A stretch of DNA of 64,000 bases from G965232465 sp965276005 (GCA_965276005.1 OZ254962.1:1984001-2048000); one strand, 5' to 3'. Shown: positions 35,083 through 43,642, counted from the first letter of the stretch. Notes: generated from the letters alone by a model not told the origin. A program made the numbers and translations.

Positions 35083-36015
35083 ATGTTATATGGAACCATA
35101 GAAGGAACAGGGTACGAAGTCATCAAGCCCGAATTTGAACAGTGTTTTATCCCCCATGCCAAGGTAGAACGATTGGCATCGGGATGTCGATGGGTCGAAG
35201 GTCCTGCTTACTTTGCTGCGGGGCGGTATACGATTTGGTCGGATATTCCCGGCAATAAGATTATGCGGTATGACGAAAATGACGGGCATATTTCCGTATT
35301 TCGTGCCGATTCTAACAACAGCAACGGGCACACCGTCGATAACCAAGGGCGATTGGTCAGCTGCGAACACCTAACCCGCCGGGTCACCCGTACAGAGTTC
35401 GATGGCAAGATCGAAGTCATCGCCGATTCGTACAACGGCAAACGGTTAAATTCCCCCAATGATGTGGTGGTGAAGTCGGATGATTCTATTTGGTTTACGG
35501 ATCCGTCTTATGGGATTATGGGCGATTACGAAGGCGACCCGGCACCGATGGAACAAGGGGGATGTTTTGTATACCGTGTAGATGGACAAACAGGCGAAAT
35601 TACTGTGGTCAGCAAAGATTTTGTCAAACCGAACGGCTTAGCGTTCAGTGCGGACGAAAAGTATTTGTATATTTCCGATACGGGGGCAAGCCACATGGAA
35701 AACGGTCCCGCTCATATTCGTCGTTTTGCCGTGTCCGCAGATGGCAAGTCACTAGCTGGCGAAGCAGATGATAGCCCGTTTGCCACCTGTACAGTGGGAT
35801 TGTTCGACGGGTTTCGCTTTGACACAGATGGTCGCATCTGGACCAGTGCCGGCGATGGGGTGCATTGCATCAACACAAAAGGTGAACTAATTGGTAAAAT
35901 CAAATTGCCAGAATTTGTCAGCAATGTCTGTTTCGGTGGTATCAAAAAGAATCGCTTATTCATGACCGCCACCGGATCACTGTATGCCATATACTTGGGG
36001 GTAAATGGTGTGTAA
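35083..36015 (+). CDS. SMP-30/gluconolactonase family lactonase
   Basis: A 310-residue six-bladed propeller enzyme that hydrolyses sugar lactones. Metal ligands are expected at E in RWVEGPAYF, N in NSPNDVVVKSD and D in ISDTGASH, and all three are present. The start has AAGGAGAG upstream. It is divergent from the ABC importer operon, so it probably opens a lactone formed from, or imported as, the transported sugar acid. A strong terminator follows. Confidence 0.92.
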   Translation: MLYGTIEGTGYEVIKPEFEQCFIPHAKVERLASGCRWVEGPAYFAAGRYTIWSDIPGNKIMRYDENDGHISVFRADSNNSNGHTVDNQGRLVSCEHLTRRVTRTEFDGKIEVIADSYNGKRLNSPNDVVVKSDDSIWFTDPSYGIMGDYEGDPAPMEQGGCFVYRVDGQTGEITVVSKDFVKPNGLAFSADEKYLYISDTGASHMENGPAHIRRFAVSADGKSLAGEADDSPFATCTVGLFDGFRFDTDGRIWTSAGDGVHCINTKGELIGKIKLPEFVSNVCFGGIKKNRLFMTATGSLYAIYLGVNGV

Positions 36016-36036
36016 GGTGACCCGCCACAAAATGTG

Positions 36037-36062
36037 AAAGGGGTTTCATTAGCCCCTTTTTT
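36037..36062 (+). terminator. Rho-independent terminator after the lactonase
   Basis: AAAGGGG (36037-36043) pairs with CCCCTTT (36053-36059) around a nine-base loop, and TTT follows. It sits 21 bp after the lactonase stop. Confidence 0.85.
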
Positions 36063-36084
36063 AGTCCATTTTATCCCATCGTTT

Positions 36085-37791
36085 TCATGGTTTTTTATAA
36101 TATTTTTGTTTCGACATAAGCCCCACACCGGCATTAAAGGTATTGCAGGGGTCTAGGTCTCGATAAAAGTGCTGCACCTGTTCGGGGGCATGATATTTAT
36201 TGCCAAAGTTATGTTCGGCAGGGTACATGGCATTTCGCTGTTTAAAGAAATCGATAAACGCTTTGTCCGCTGTGTTAAAATCACATTTTGTCGTATCGAT
36301 CAAATACGCTTGGTGTACCACATGACAGAAAAAGTGGCTGATATGATTTTTTTGCAACAACGCATGTTCGATATCTGGGGGCACAATGTCATCGATAACA
36401 TCGTCCGCATTACGGGGATATGCCACATCATAATTCAGCTGTTTCAGGTTGTCATTTTTTAGCATAATTTCAGACCGCACCAACCCGGAACCGGCGGCAA
36501 AACGGAAATTCAGCATGGCTTTGTGTTCCCGTGCGTTACAAATGATATAGTCTATACCCTCATGGGTATCACAAAATTCCCGCAGGTATGTTGCCGCTTC
36601 CTCAATGCCGTCGTCATATAGTTCAATAATCAGGTGGTGACCGTATTTTTTGCCCATCTGTCGAAGGCGTTTTGGGTATAAAAACTTAAACGGTGTAAAC
36701 AGGGCTTGTAACAGCCTGTCCGTGGGGGCGTTACTAAATATTTTGCACTTTTTCAGCCGTGCATCCCACTTGCGTTTTATGCGAAATAGGGTGGGCATAT
36801 AGCTGGGACCAAACAGGGTAAGAATAAAAAAGATGTCTCGGGCGTATGTTAGCGATTGGTCAAACGCAACTTTATTCATGTATTCCGCCAGATTGGGCAA
36901 GTTTTTAAAGTGTTGCAACACATGTCGCCGTATGACAGTAAAGTGTTTGGCATCGGTACTGCCCAAATAAAACAACGCCTTGCGTTTAGGGGCTTGGAAA
37001 GTATCCAGCCGTACGGCAAATACGGATAATTTGCCCGCCGATCCGCTGGTTTCGTATAAATAATCAGGGTTGGCATTACATCTAGCAGGAGTGGGCTTAT
37101 CCACCTGTCGTACTTCATAGGCATAATTGGTACCCGACGCCTTGCGGTTGGTGGGCGGTAGATTTTGCTTGTCAAAATTGCCCGTTTCGATGGTGGTTAA
37201 AATTTCTTCTGGGGTGGTGCCAAGATCTAGTCCGGTATTATTAATCAGCTGCAGTTTACCCTGTTCGTCCACTTGGGCATACAACGCCAGTTCCGTATAC
37301 GATGGTCCCCGTTGCAACAACGCACCACCAGAATTGTTACACACCCCGCCAATAACCGATGCCCCAATACAAGACGAGCCAATCACCGAATGTGGTTCAC
37401 GGTCAATGTCTTCCAGAACCGATTCCAGTTCGTATAAAGCCGTTCCGGGAAACGCTATCACTTGTTTACCGCCGTCCAACAAGTACGGTGTATGGATTTT
37501 ATGGGTTTTAACAATCACCACAGGGCGGTCGTAATCGTCCCCCATGGGGGTTGAGCCACCGGTTAAGCCCGTATTTGCCGCCTGCATCAACACAATAATA
37601 TCATGCTTGGTACAGTGTTCTAAGACCTGCCATTGTTGATACAACGATTGGGGAAAAATAACCGCCAGTGCAGAGCCTCCGCCAAACCGCCACCCCGTAC
37701 TGTGGGGGATAATATCCACAGGCTTTGTTAAAATATTTTTCTTTCCAACAACGGCTGTTACAGATACAATAAAATCCGTTTTATGAGACAT
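36085..37791 (-). CDS. dld: Quinone-dependent D-lactate dehydrogenase (FAD)
   Basis: A peripheral membrane flavoprotein of 568 residues that oxidises D-lactate to pyruvate and feeds the quinone pool. The FAD (PCMH) domain shows PHSTGWRFGGGSALAV, QAANTGLTGGSTP and SVIGSSCIGASVIGGVCNNSGGAL. The Dld-specific membrane-binding domain follows with the RSEIMLKNDNLKQLNYD region and KYHAPEQ. The length is normal for Dld. It is the last gene of SDR-dmpF-dmpG-dld, starting 14 bp after the aldolase stop. Confidence 0.95.
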   Translation of the reverse strand: MSHKTDFIVSVTAVVGKKNILTKPVDIIPHSTGWRFGGGSALAVIFPQSLYQQWQVLEHCTKHDIIVLMQAANTGLTGGSTPMGDDYDRPVVIVKTHKIHTPYLLDGGKQVIAFPGTALYELESVLEDIDREPHSVIGSSCIGASVIGGVCNNSGGALLQRGPSYTELALYAQVDEQGKLQLINNTGLDLGTTPEEILTTIETGNFDKQNLPPTNRKASGTNYAYEVRQVDKPTPARCNANPDYLYETSGSAGKLSVFAVRLDTFQAPKRKALFYLGSTDAKHFTVIRRHVLQHFKNLPNLAEYMNKVAFDQSLTYARDIFFILTLFGPSYMPTLFRIKRKWDARLKKCKIFSNAPTDRLLQALFTPFKFLYPKRLRQMGKKYGHHLIIELYDDGIEEAATYLREFCDTHEGIDYIICNAREHKAMLNFRFAAGSGLVRSEIMLKNDNLKQLNYDVAYPRNADDVIDDIVPPDIEHALLQKNHISHFFCHVVHQAYLIDTTKCDFNTADKAFIDFFKQRNAMYPAEHNFGNKYHAPEQVQHFYRDLDPCNTFNAGVGLMSKQKYYKKP

Positions 37792-37805
37792 ATTCTATCC
37801 TTCAT

Positions 37806-38828
37806 TTATACTGCGTTATCGTTGTTCTTTTTTAAATCGAGGGCGACATCGATAATCATATCTTCTTGTCCGCCCACCATTTGCAATTCGCCTAGTCGAA
37901 TTAAGATTTCTCGGGTGTCGACACCATATTGTTCTGATGCCCGCTCTGCGTGTCTGAGGAAACTGGAATATACCCCCGCATACCCCAAAGACAAGGTTTC
38001 CCGGTCGATGCGAACAGGGCGTTGTTGCAAGGGGATAACCAAGTCGTCCGCCGCATCCATCATTTTAAATATATCACAGGTATGAGGCATGCCAAGTTTT
38101 TTCATAACGGTCATGAGTACTTCTAAGGCGGTATTTCCCGCCCCTGCCCCCATGCCCGCCAAAGCGGCATCGACGCAGGTTGCCCCTTTCTCGAAGGCAA
38201 CAAGCACATTTTGAATGCCAAACCCTAGATTGTTATGACAATGAATCCCCACGACCGTATTGGGGTCTAGTGCTTGGCGGCAGGCATCGACCCGTTGCGA
38301 CACGGTTTCGGGATACATTGCCCCCGCCGAATCGGCAACAAACACACAATGTGCCCCATATTGTGCCATTAATTGGGCTTGTGCTGCTAAGGGCAAGGGG
38401 TCTGTCATGTGCGACATCATTAAAAATCCAAGTACTTCCATGTCTAGGGAACGGGCATATTCTATGTGCTGTTTGGATATGTCCGCCTCCGTGCAGTGGG
38501 TGGCGATATACACACATCTTGCCCCCGCTTCATAAGCTTCTTTGAGGCTGGCTTTGGTGCCAATCCCCGGCAATAACAAGGTGGCAATGGTAGCATGCTT
38601 AACCACCTCTGCCGCTGTGCTTATCCAATCCCAATTGCTATGGGCACCGACTCCGTAGTTTAGCGAAGTACCACACAGCCCTTCCCCATGGGTTATCTGA
38701 ATCGAATCCACGCCCGATTCATCCAAGGCGATGGCAATTTTGCGTACATCGTCTAGACCGTATTGGTGGCGAATGGCGTGCATGCCATCTCGCAAGGTTA
38801 CATCCCGAATATCGATTTTTTGTTCCAT
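37806..38828 (-). CDS. dmpG: 4-hydroxy-2-oxovalerate aldolase (DmpG/MhpE/BphI type)
   Basis: A class II metal aldolase of 340 residues that splits 4-hydroxy-2-oxo acids to pyruvate and an aldehyde, which is channelled to its dehydrogenase partner. DVTLRDGMHAIRHQY carries the metal Asp and catalytic His, and GIHCHNNLGFGIQN carries the two metal His. The C-terminal communication domain (QEDMIIDVALDL) is present. It pairs with the acetaldehyde dehydrogenase 28 bp upstream. The hydratase and earlier aromatic-ring genes are missing, so the 2-oxo acid may come from another route. Confidence 0.95.
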   Translation of the reverse strand: MEQKIDIRDVTLRDGMHAIRHQYGLDDVRKIAIALDESGVDSIQITHGEGLCGTSLNYGVGAHSNWDWISTAAEVVKHATIATLLLPGIGTKASLKEAYEAGARCVYIATHCTEADISKQHIEYARSLDMEVLGFLMMSHMTDPLPLAAQAQLMAQYGAHCVFVADSAGAMYPETVSQRVDACRQALDPNTVVGIHCHNNLGFGIQNVLVAFEKGATCVDAALAGMGAGAGNTALEVLMTVMKKLGMPHTCDIFKMMDAADDLVIPLQQRPVRIDRETLSLGYAGVYSSFLRHAERASEQYGVDTREILIRLGELQMVGGQEDMIIDVALDLKKNNDNAV

Positions 38829-38856
38829 GTGTTACATCTCCCTTTTATATCCCTTT

Positions 38857-39795
38857 TTACATAGTGTGTTTTGCCCAAGTTTCCGCTACCGCTTTGCCCG
38901 CTGATGTCATAATATCCAGATTGCCCGCATATTCGGGGAACCAATCGCCGTTGCCTTTGACTTCGAGGAATATGGTGGATTTTAACACTTTGCCCGTCAC
39001 ATCGCCGACAATTTCTCGCATGTTTTTAAAATCGTTGGTGTCTATGGTGTCAAATTGTACTTGTTGTTTTAAGGTGTATCTGGGCACATATTGTTGTACC
39101 TGTTGTACCATATTTTCTACGGATTGTTGGATATTTTCTGCACTGCCCCCTGTGGTTAGGGTGTATATGGTACACCGCATCATAATCGGCGGATCGGCGG
39201 GGTTTAAAATAATAATCGCCTTGCTGTTTTTTGCTCCCGTAAGCGTGCGAATAGCCCGTGCGGTGGTTTCGGTAAATTCGTCAATATTCGCTCGAGTCCC
39301 CGGACCTGCGGACAGTGAGGATATGGATGATACAATTTCGCCGTATATAAGCGTGTCGGTTGCTTGTTTTACCGCATATATCATGGGAATAACCGCTTGC
39401 CCCCCACAGGTTACCATGTTGACATTGGGGTCGTTGATGCAGGCATCAGAATCAATAGCAGGCACCGCATACGAACCGATAGCGGCGGGGGTCAGGTCAA
39501 TGACCTTTTTGCCATCCTGTTGCAGTATGGTATTGTGGTGTGCGTGGGCTTTGGCACTGGTGGCATCAAACACCACGCCAATATCCTTGTATACGGTCAT
39601 TTTCCGTAAGCCGTCTATGCCCGCACTGGTGGTTTGAATGTCCATATATCGGGCTTTTTTCAGCCCTTCGGATTCGGGGTCAATGCCCACCAATGCCCCC
39701 ATTTCCAAGTGTGCCGATGCCTTGACAATTTTCATCATCAAGTCCAACCCAATATTGCCTGATCCCAAAATAGCAACTTTTATTTTTCGACTCAT
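38857..39795 (-). CDS. dmpF: Acetaldehyde dehydrogenase, acylating (DmpF/MhpF/BphJ type)
   Basis: Converts the aldehyde released by the aldolase to acyl-CoA with NAD and CoA, 312 residues. GSGNIGLDLMMKI is the NAD motif, MVTCGGQAVIPMIYAV carries the catalytic Cys, and the long SSLSAGPGTRANIDEFTETTARAI segment is family-specific. The ATG at 39795 has AGAAGGATAAT upstream. An operator-like palindrome lies 60 bp before it. Confidence 0.96.
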   Translation of the reverse strand: MSRKIKVAILGSGNIGLDLMMKIVKASAHLEMGALVGIDPESEGLKKARYMDIQTTSAGIDGLRKMTVYKDIGVVFDATSAKAHAHHNTILQQDGKKVIDLTPAAIGSYAVPAIDSDACINDPNVNMVTCGGQAVIPMIYAVKQATDTLIYGEIVSSISSLSAGPGTRANIDEFTETTARAIRTLTGAKNSKAIIILNPADPPIMMRCTIYTLTTGGSAENIQQSVENMVQQVQQYVPRYTLKQQVQFDTIDTNDFKNMREIVGDVTGKVLKSTIFLEVKGNGDWFPEYAGNLDIMTSAGKAVAETWAKHTM

Positions 39796-39854
39796 ATTAT
39801 CCTTCTTTTCTTGTTCGGTATGTTACAGTATATTTTAACACAGCTATACGATTT

Positions 39855-39871
39855 ATGTTTACGATAAACAT
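39855..39871. promoter_or_regulatory. Operator-like palindrome upstream of the acetaldehyde dehydrogenase gene
   Basis: ATGTTTA-CGA-TAAACAT is a perfect 7-bp inverted repeat with a CG-containing centre, similar to LacI-family operators. A degenerate partner, ATGTTTGCGTATTACAA, lies at 40730-40746 between the SDR gene and the truncated LacI gene. Together these suggest sites of the regulator whose gene is now broken. Confidence 0.5.
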
Positions 39872-39926
39872 TTTTGACCCGAATATACCCATAAACACTA
39901 TAAAGCCCATATATAGTTACAACATA

Positions 39927-40679
39927 TCATGTTAACGGTCGCCCGCCGTCTATATTCAGGATTCTGCCTGTTGTAAATGTCAGGTGTTCCACGCCTGTAT
40001 AAATCGCCATTGCCACTTCTTGTACCGTGCCCAGCCGTTGCATGGGGGTAGCGGCGGCTTGTTGTTCAAAAAACACCTCTGCCCCTTCGCCGTTGACACA
40101 ATTGGTGCGTAACAAGCCGGGGGCAATGCCTATGACACGAATTTTTGGAGCCAGTGCCCGTGCCAGCGATTTTACCATGACTGCTACCGCCGCTTTTGCC
40201 CCGCAATAGGCAATGTTACTGCCAACCCCAGTTTCTGCCGCAATCGATGATATGTTAACGATAACACCGCCATCGTTCAACATCGGCACAGCCGCACGCA
40301 CGCATGCCAAAGTGCCCCGTGCATGGATGGCAAACATGGCATCGATGACATCATCGGTTAAGGAATCCAAATCCTCATGGGCAATAAATTTGGTCGACCC
40401 ACCGTTATTTAACAGCACATCCAGTGTACCAAATTGCTGTTTGATATAGGCAAATGCTTTCTCGACAGAGGGGGTGTTGTCGACAGAACACGCCACACTT
40501 ATATGCCCGTCGCCCGATAGGCTTGTTACAACTTGTTCGGCATCGTGTTTATTTTTTTCGCCATCGGTCGTTTCGGAATGATACCCCACCGCCACACGGT
40601 ATCCATGTGATGCAAACAATGCGGCGGTCGCTTGACCTATGCCACTGGTGGCTCCTGTGATAAAAATCGTTTTTGTCAT
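39927..40679 (-). CDS. Short-chain dehydrogenase/reductase (FabG-like sugar or alcohol dehydrogenase)
   Basis: A classical SDR of 250 residues. TGATSGIG is the NAD(P) motif, LLNNGG follows, the catalytic Ser is in NISSIAAE, and the YCGAK tetrad lies near residue 154. The C-terminus FTTGRILNIDGGRPLT is typical of family members annotated as sugar or 3-oxoacyl dehydrogenases. A GAGGAAAT site precedes the ATG. It lies upstream of dmpF with a 131-bp gap that holds the palindrome, and may be co-transcribed. The substrate is unknown. Confidence 0.92.
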   Translation of the reverse strand: MTKTIFITGATSGIGQATAALFASHGYRVAVGYHSETTDGEKNKHDAEQVVTSLSGDGHISVACSVDNTPSVEKAFAYIKQQFGTLDVLLNNGGSTKFIAHEDLDSLTDDVIDAMFAIHARGTLACVRAAVPMLNDGGVIVNISSIAAETGVGSNIAYCGAKAAVAVMVKSLARALAPKIRVIGIAPGLLRTNCVNGEGAEVFFEQQAAATPMQRLGTVQEVAMAIYTGVEHLTFTTGRILNIDGGRPLT

Positions 40680-40847
40680 ATTTCCTCTTTTGTTTATACC
40701 TTAATTTATCCATTTACACTATACACAAAATGTTTGCGTATTACAACATAAATTACATCTGTGCTCTATTGACAATACCAATATACTATTGTGGGGTAGG
40801 ATTTATGATTATTTGAACAAAAACATGCTAAAAATTAGCAAAACAAA
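40680..40847. other. Divergent intergenic region between the SDR gene and the truncated LacI gene
   Basis: AT-rich, with a perfect -35 TTGACA (40769-40774) but no good -10 at 16-18 bp, and the degenerate operator copy at 40730-40746. It probably held the promoters of both the SDR operon and its LacI-type regulator before the regulator was disrupted. Confidence 0.35.
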
Positions 40848-40985
40848 ATGGCAACAAGAATCAGAACAACACACAAAGTAACCACAATAGATGTGGCAAA
40901 ACGGGCAGGCGTCAGCCAAATGGTGCCGTCGAGAAGAATTGAACTTCCGACCTCGTCATTACCAATAACATTGCCTATAATTTAA
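40848..40985 (+). pseudogene. Truncated LacI-family regulator (first ~24 codons plus unrelated tail)
   Basis: The ATG at 40848 begins a frame whose residues 11-24 (VTTIDVAKRAGVSQ) are the start of the LacI-family helix-turn-helix. Homology stops at codon 24 (bases 40917-40919). From 40921 the sequence is a tRNA 3' fragment, read through as an unrelated tail until a stop at 40983-40985. The effector domain is gone, so the product cannot work. It is divergent from the SDR-dmpF-dmpG-dld operon and was most likely its repressor. Confidence 0.8.
40921..40970 (-). other. tRNA-Thr(GGT)-like 3' fragment with CCA end
   Basis: On the minus strand the fragment reads, 5' to 3', anticodon loop TTGGTAA (GGT), stem TGACG, variable AGGTC, T arm GGAAG-TTCAATT-CTTCT, acceptor CGACGGC, A and CCA (40923-40921). 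The matching 5' half (an acceptor GCCGTCG and D arm) is absent. Only TGTTA before the loop can pair with the stem, with wobbles. This is the portion usually kept as an attachment site when an element integrates at a tRNA gene. Confidence 0.75.
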
Positions 40986-41161
40986 TGACATGTTCCAACG
41001 GTTTTTTTATTTTATTATGTGGCATTATTTACAGAATTGAAGCCTTATAATAAGTTTCATATTTGGCTTGCATACTTATGAAAAAATTTATATAGTGTAT
41101 TGTAATAAAACAGTTAGGCTCTAGAGTATTTTGAAATATTATGATATACTCTGAGGCGATT

Positions 41162-41524
41162 ATGTTAAACAGTTTGAGCGAATATAAGGTGAAAAAAATA
41201 ATTTTGTGTTTTTGTGAAGACATAGATGCAACCAAAACGAGTCGTTTATTGGGGATAAATCGTAAAACTATAAACAGATATTTTCATATATTTAGAGAAA
41301 AGATATTCTATGTTTCTTTAACTGTGTTTTATATCCTTGAACAAAAAGATACTCCTGAAATTGTTTATACATCTATCACTCGTTCAAAAAGGAATTTGGT
41401 TGTTTTTGATATAAGTAATAAAAATATTGCGTCATCTTTCGTCCAAGAAACAAAATATGTAATTTACAGCAGTACTATGGTCACTTTAATACACATCCCG
41501 CACATAGCGTTTATTCTTTTTTAG
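41162..41524 (+). pseudogene. IS1595-like transposase remnant
   Basis: The frame from the ATG at 41162 starts MLNSLSEYKVKKIILCF and contains ATKTSRLLGINRKTINRYF followed by HIFREKIF. This resembles the N-terminal helix-turn-helix of IS1595-family transposases. The DDE-type catalytic core is missing, and the remaining 70 residues are unrecognisable. Its 3' end overlaps the convergent diflavin reductase gene by 39 bp. No terminal inverted repeats were found. Strongly AT-rich. Confidence 0.5.
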
Positions 41525-43642
41525 GTCGTTAATGTATGCGGTGGCTTTTTCTATTGCCATAGCACCGTGTGTCGATACGATTTCTAATAAGGCGGCGTCC
41601 ACATCTTTTGCCATTCTCGATGCATCGCCGCAAATGTAAAAGTATGCCCCCTTCTCAAGTTGTTTAAAAATGTCTTCGCCCTGTTGTAACATCAGGTCTT
41701 GTACATAGGTTTTTGGGGTGTTAGGGTCACGGGACCATGCCAAGGACAGCCGCAGTTTGCCTTGTTTTTCCCATGTGGTTAAGGTTTCAGCGTATAAAAA
41801 ATCGTTGGCTTCGGTGCGATCGCCAAAAAACAGCCAATTGTCCCCACACGCATTGGTGGCAAAGCGTTGTTCTAAGAACGCACGAAATGGGGCGATACCT
41901 GTGCCGGGTCCTACCATAATGATGGGGGTATCGCCGTTTTCTGGTATGGAAAATGCTTTGTTTGCGTGTATAAATAATCCGACCGTGTCGCCAATTGCCA
42001 GCCTTTCTGCAAGGAAACAAGACGCCACCCCTTGACATTGTCGATGGTTAAAATCGTATTCTACCGCTGCTACGGTTAGGTGTACTTCCCCCGGGTGGGC
42101 TTTTGGTGATGAGGATATGGAATACAGCCGGTGTTGCAGGGGTTTCATAACGCTTAGGAATGTGTCCTCTGTCAATTTGTGGTTAAATTGTTGCAATATG
42201 TCGACGGTCTCCCGCCCCCACAGCCAATCGTCGATGGCTTTTTTGTCCGCTAGCAATGTTTGTAATGTGGAATCTTGGGCATTTTGTGCCACTAAAGCGA
42301 TAAAATCACGGTTGGGCAGGCGAATTTCCCGCTCAACTTTTAAAATATCATAAAAGGGTTTGCCATCGATGATTTTATCCCCGTCAAAACCGCCACTGGC
42401 GATAATATTTTGCACCAATATATCACTGTTGATGGGAATTACCCCTAATGCATCGCCCGCTTCGTACGCCATTTCTGGGTCATCGATCTCGAATTCAAAA
42501 TGGTATACCCGTTTTGAAGAGTCTGCAGTGGACAACAAGGTATGTGTTAAAAATGCACCCATATATGGGTTGCTGCGGGTGTATATGGATTTGTGTCCGC
42601 TGCTTGATTTTTTTTGTGTGGGTTTGGCGGTGGGGCTTATGGAAAAAGCGTCCCTAGTGCGGGCGATAATATCGTCTTGGAGATCGGCAAAATCCACATC
42701 CAGCGTGACCGTGTCCAGCAATTTTCTACCGCCTTTTTCGATAAGGAATTTTTCCCAGTCCATAGCCGATTGACAGAATAAGTCATACGCCGTATCCCCC
42801 AAGCCGATAACCACAAAGTTACAGGCAACTGCTTTTACATTCTGCACAGAATCCCACAGTATTTGTCCATTATCCGGATGTTCCCCGTCCCCATAAGTGC
42901 TGGTTACAATGGCGATGTTTTTGTATTCGATGAGGTCTTCTGGTTCCACATCTGCCATATCGTATACTTGGGCATTCAAGGCGTTGCCCAAGTCGGCAGC
43001 AAAAGCCTCCGCATTGCCGGTTTGCGACCCAAACAATACGGCGACATCCGCCCCCCCGCCGCTTAAATCACCGCCGATAGCACCCCGCAGGGCATCAAAA
43101 GTGTGTGTGGTTTTGGCAATAATATCGTCTTGGAAATCGGCAAAGTCTACATCCAGTTTGACCGTCTCCAGCACCCGTTTTGCCCCCCGTCCTTCGAAGT
43201 ACTGATCCCAGTCTTCGGCGGATTTACAAAACAAATCATACGCTGTATCCCCCAAGCCAATCACCGCATAATGACACTTTAGGGTGCTCAATTGCTGCAC
43301 GGCGTCCCACAGTATTTGTCCGTTATCCGGATGTTCCCCGTCCCCATAGGTGCTGGTTACAACAACCACATTTTTATATGTGGCAAAGTCCTGTACTTGC
43401 ACATCTGCCATGTCTATACATTCGCCATTTGCCACTTCTGCCAAGTCTTGGGCGAACGATTCAGCGTTGCCTGTTTGTGACCCAAACAACACAAACAAAG
43501 GCTCCTGTTGGGCGTGAGTCGCTGCCGCCATAGATGCCATAGCGTCCTGCATACCGGCAAAGTAGCCGCCAATCCATGCAGATTGTGCAAGGCTCAGGGG
43601 GGAATCGCCAGCGATGGCTTCGATCTTTACATGCTTGTCCAT
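41486..43642 (-). CDS. Diflavin reductase with two tandem flavodoxin domains (CysJ/CPR-like)
   Basis: A 718-residue NADPH-dependent electron-transfer flavoprotein. Residues about 49-183 and 200-333 are two flavodoxin domains offset by 151 residues, each with GSQTGNAE, TSTYGDGEHPDNGQILWD, GLGDTAYDLFC and DVDFAD-QDDII motifs. Residues about 355-560 form the FAD-binding FNR domain (HRLYSISSSP, GVASCFLAERL). 575-718 form the NADPH domain (GPGTGIAPFRAFLEQR, YICGDASRMAKDVD). CysJ has one flavodoxin domain. The start ATG follows the gltB-like TAA directly (TAAATG), so the two are coupled, and the reductase probably feeds electrons to that enzyme rather than to a sulfite reductase, which is absent. 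Confidence 0.9.
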   Translation of the reverse strand: MDKHVKIEAIAGDSPLSLAQSAWIGGYFAGMQDAMASMAAATHAQQEPLFVLFGSQTGNAESFAQDLAEVANGECIDMADVQVQDFATYKNVVVVTSTYGDGEHPDNGQILWDAVQQLSTLKCHYAVIGLGDTAYDLFCKSAEDWDQYFEGRGAKRVLETVKLDVDFADFQDDIIAKTTHTFDALRGAIGGDLSGGGADVAVLFGSQTGNAEAFAADLGNALNAQVYDMADVEPEDLIEYKNIAIVTSTYGDGEHPDNGQILWDSVQNVKAVACNFVVIGLGDTAYDLFCQSAMDWEKFLIEKGGRKLLDTVTLDVDFADLQDDIIARTRDAFSISPTAKPTQKKSSSGHKSIYTRSNPYMGAFLTHTLLSTADSSKRVYHFEFEIDDPEMAYEAGDALGVIPINSDILVQNIIASGGFDGDKIIDGKPFYDILKVEREIRLPNRDFIALVAQNAQDSTLQTLLADKKAIDDWLWGRETVDILQQFNHKLTEDTFLSVMKPLQHRLYSISSSPKAHPGEVHLTVAAVEYDFNHRQCQGVASCFLAERLAIGDTVGLFIHANKAFSIPENGDTPIIMVGPGTGIAPFRAFLEQRFATNACGDNWLFFGDRTEANDFLYAETLTTWEKQGKLRLSLAWSRDPNTPKTYVQDLMLQQGEDIFKQLEKGAYFYICGDASRMAKDVDAALLEIVSTHGAMAIEKATAYINDLKKNKRYVRDVY

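Noticed and set aside
40769..40790. LacI promoter from TTGACA at 40769 with TATACT at 40782
   Set aside because: The spacer would be only seven bases; no acceptable -10 lies at 16-18 bp.
40921..40970. Functional tRNA-Thr gene
   Set aside because: The 5' half, with acceptor and D arm, is missing; upstream sequence on the minus strand cannot pair with CGACGGC.
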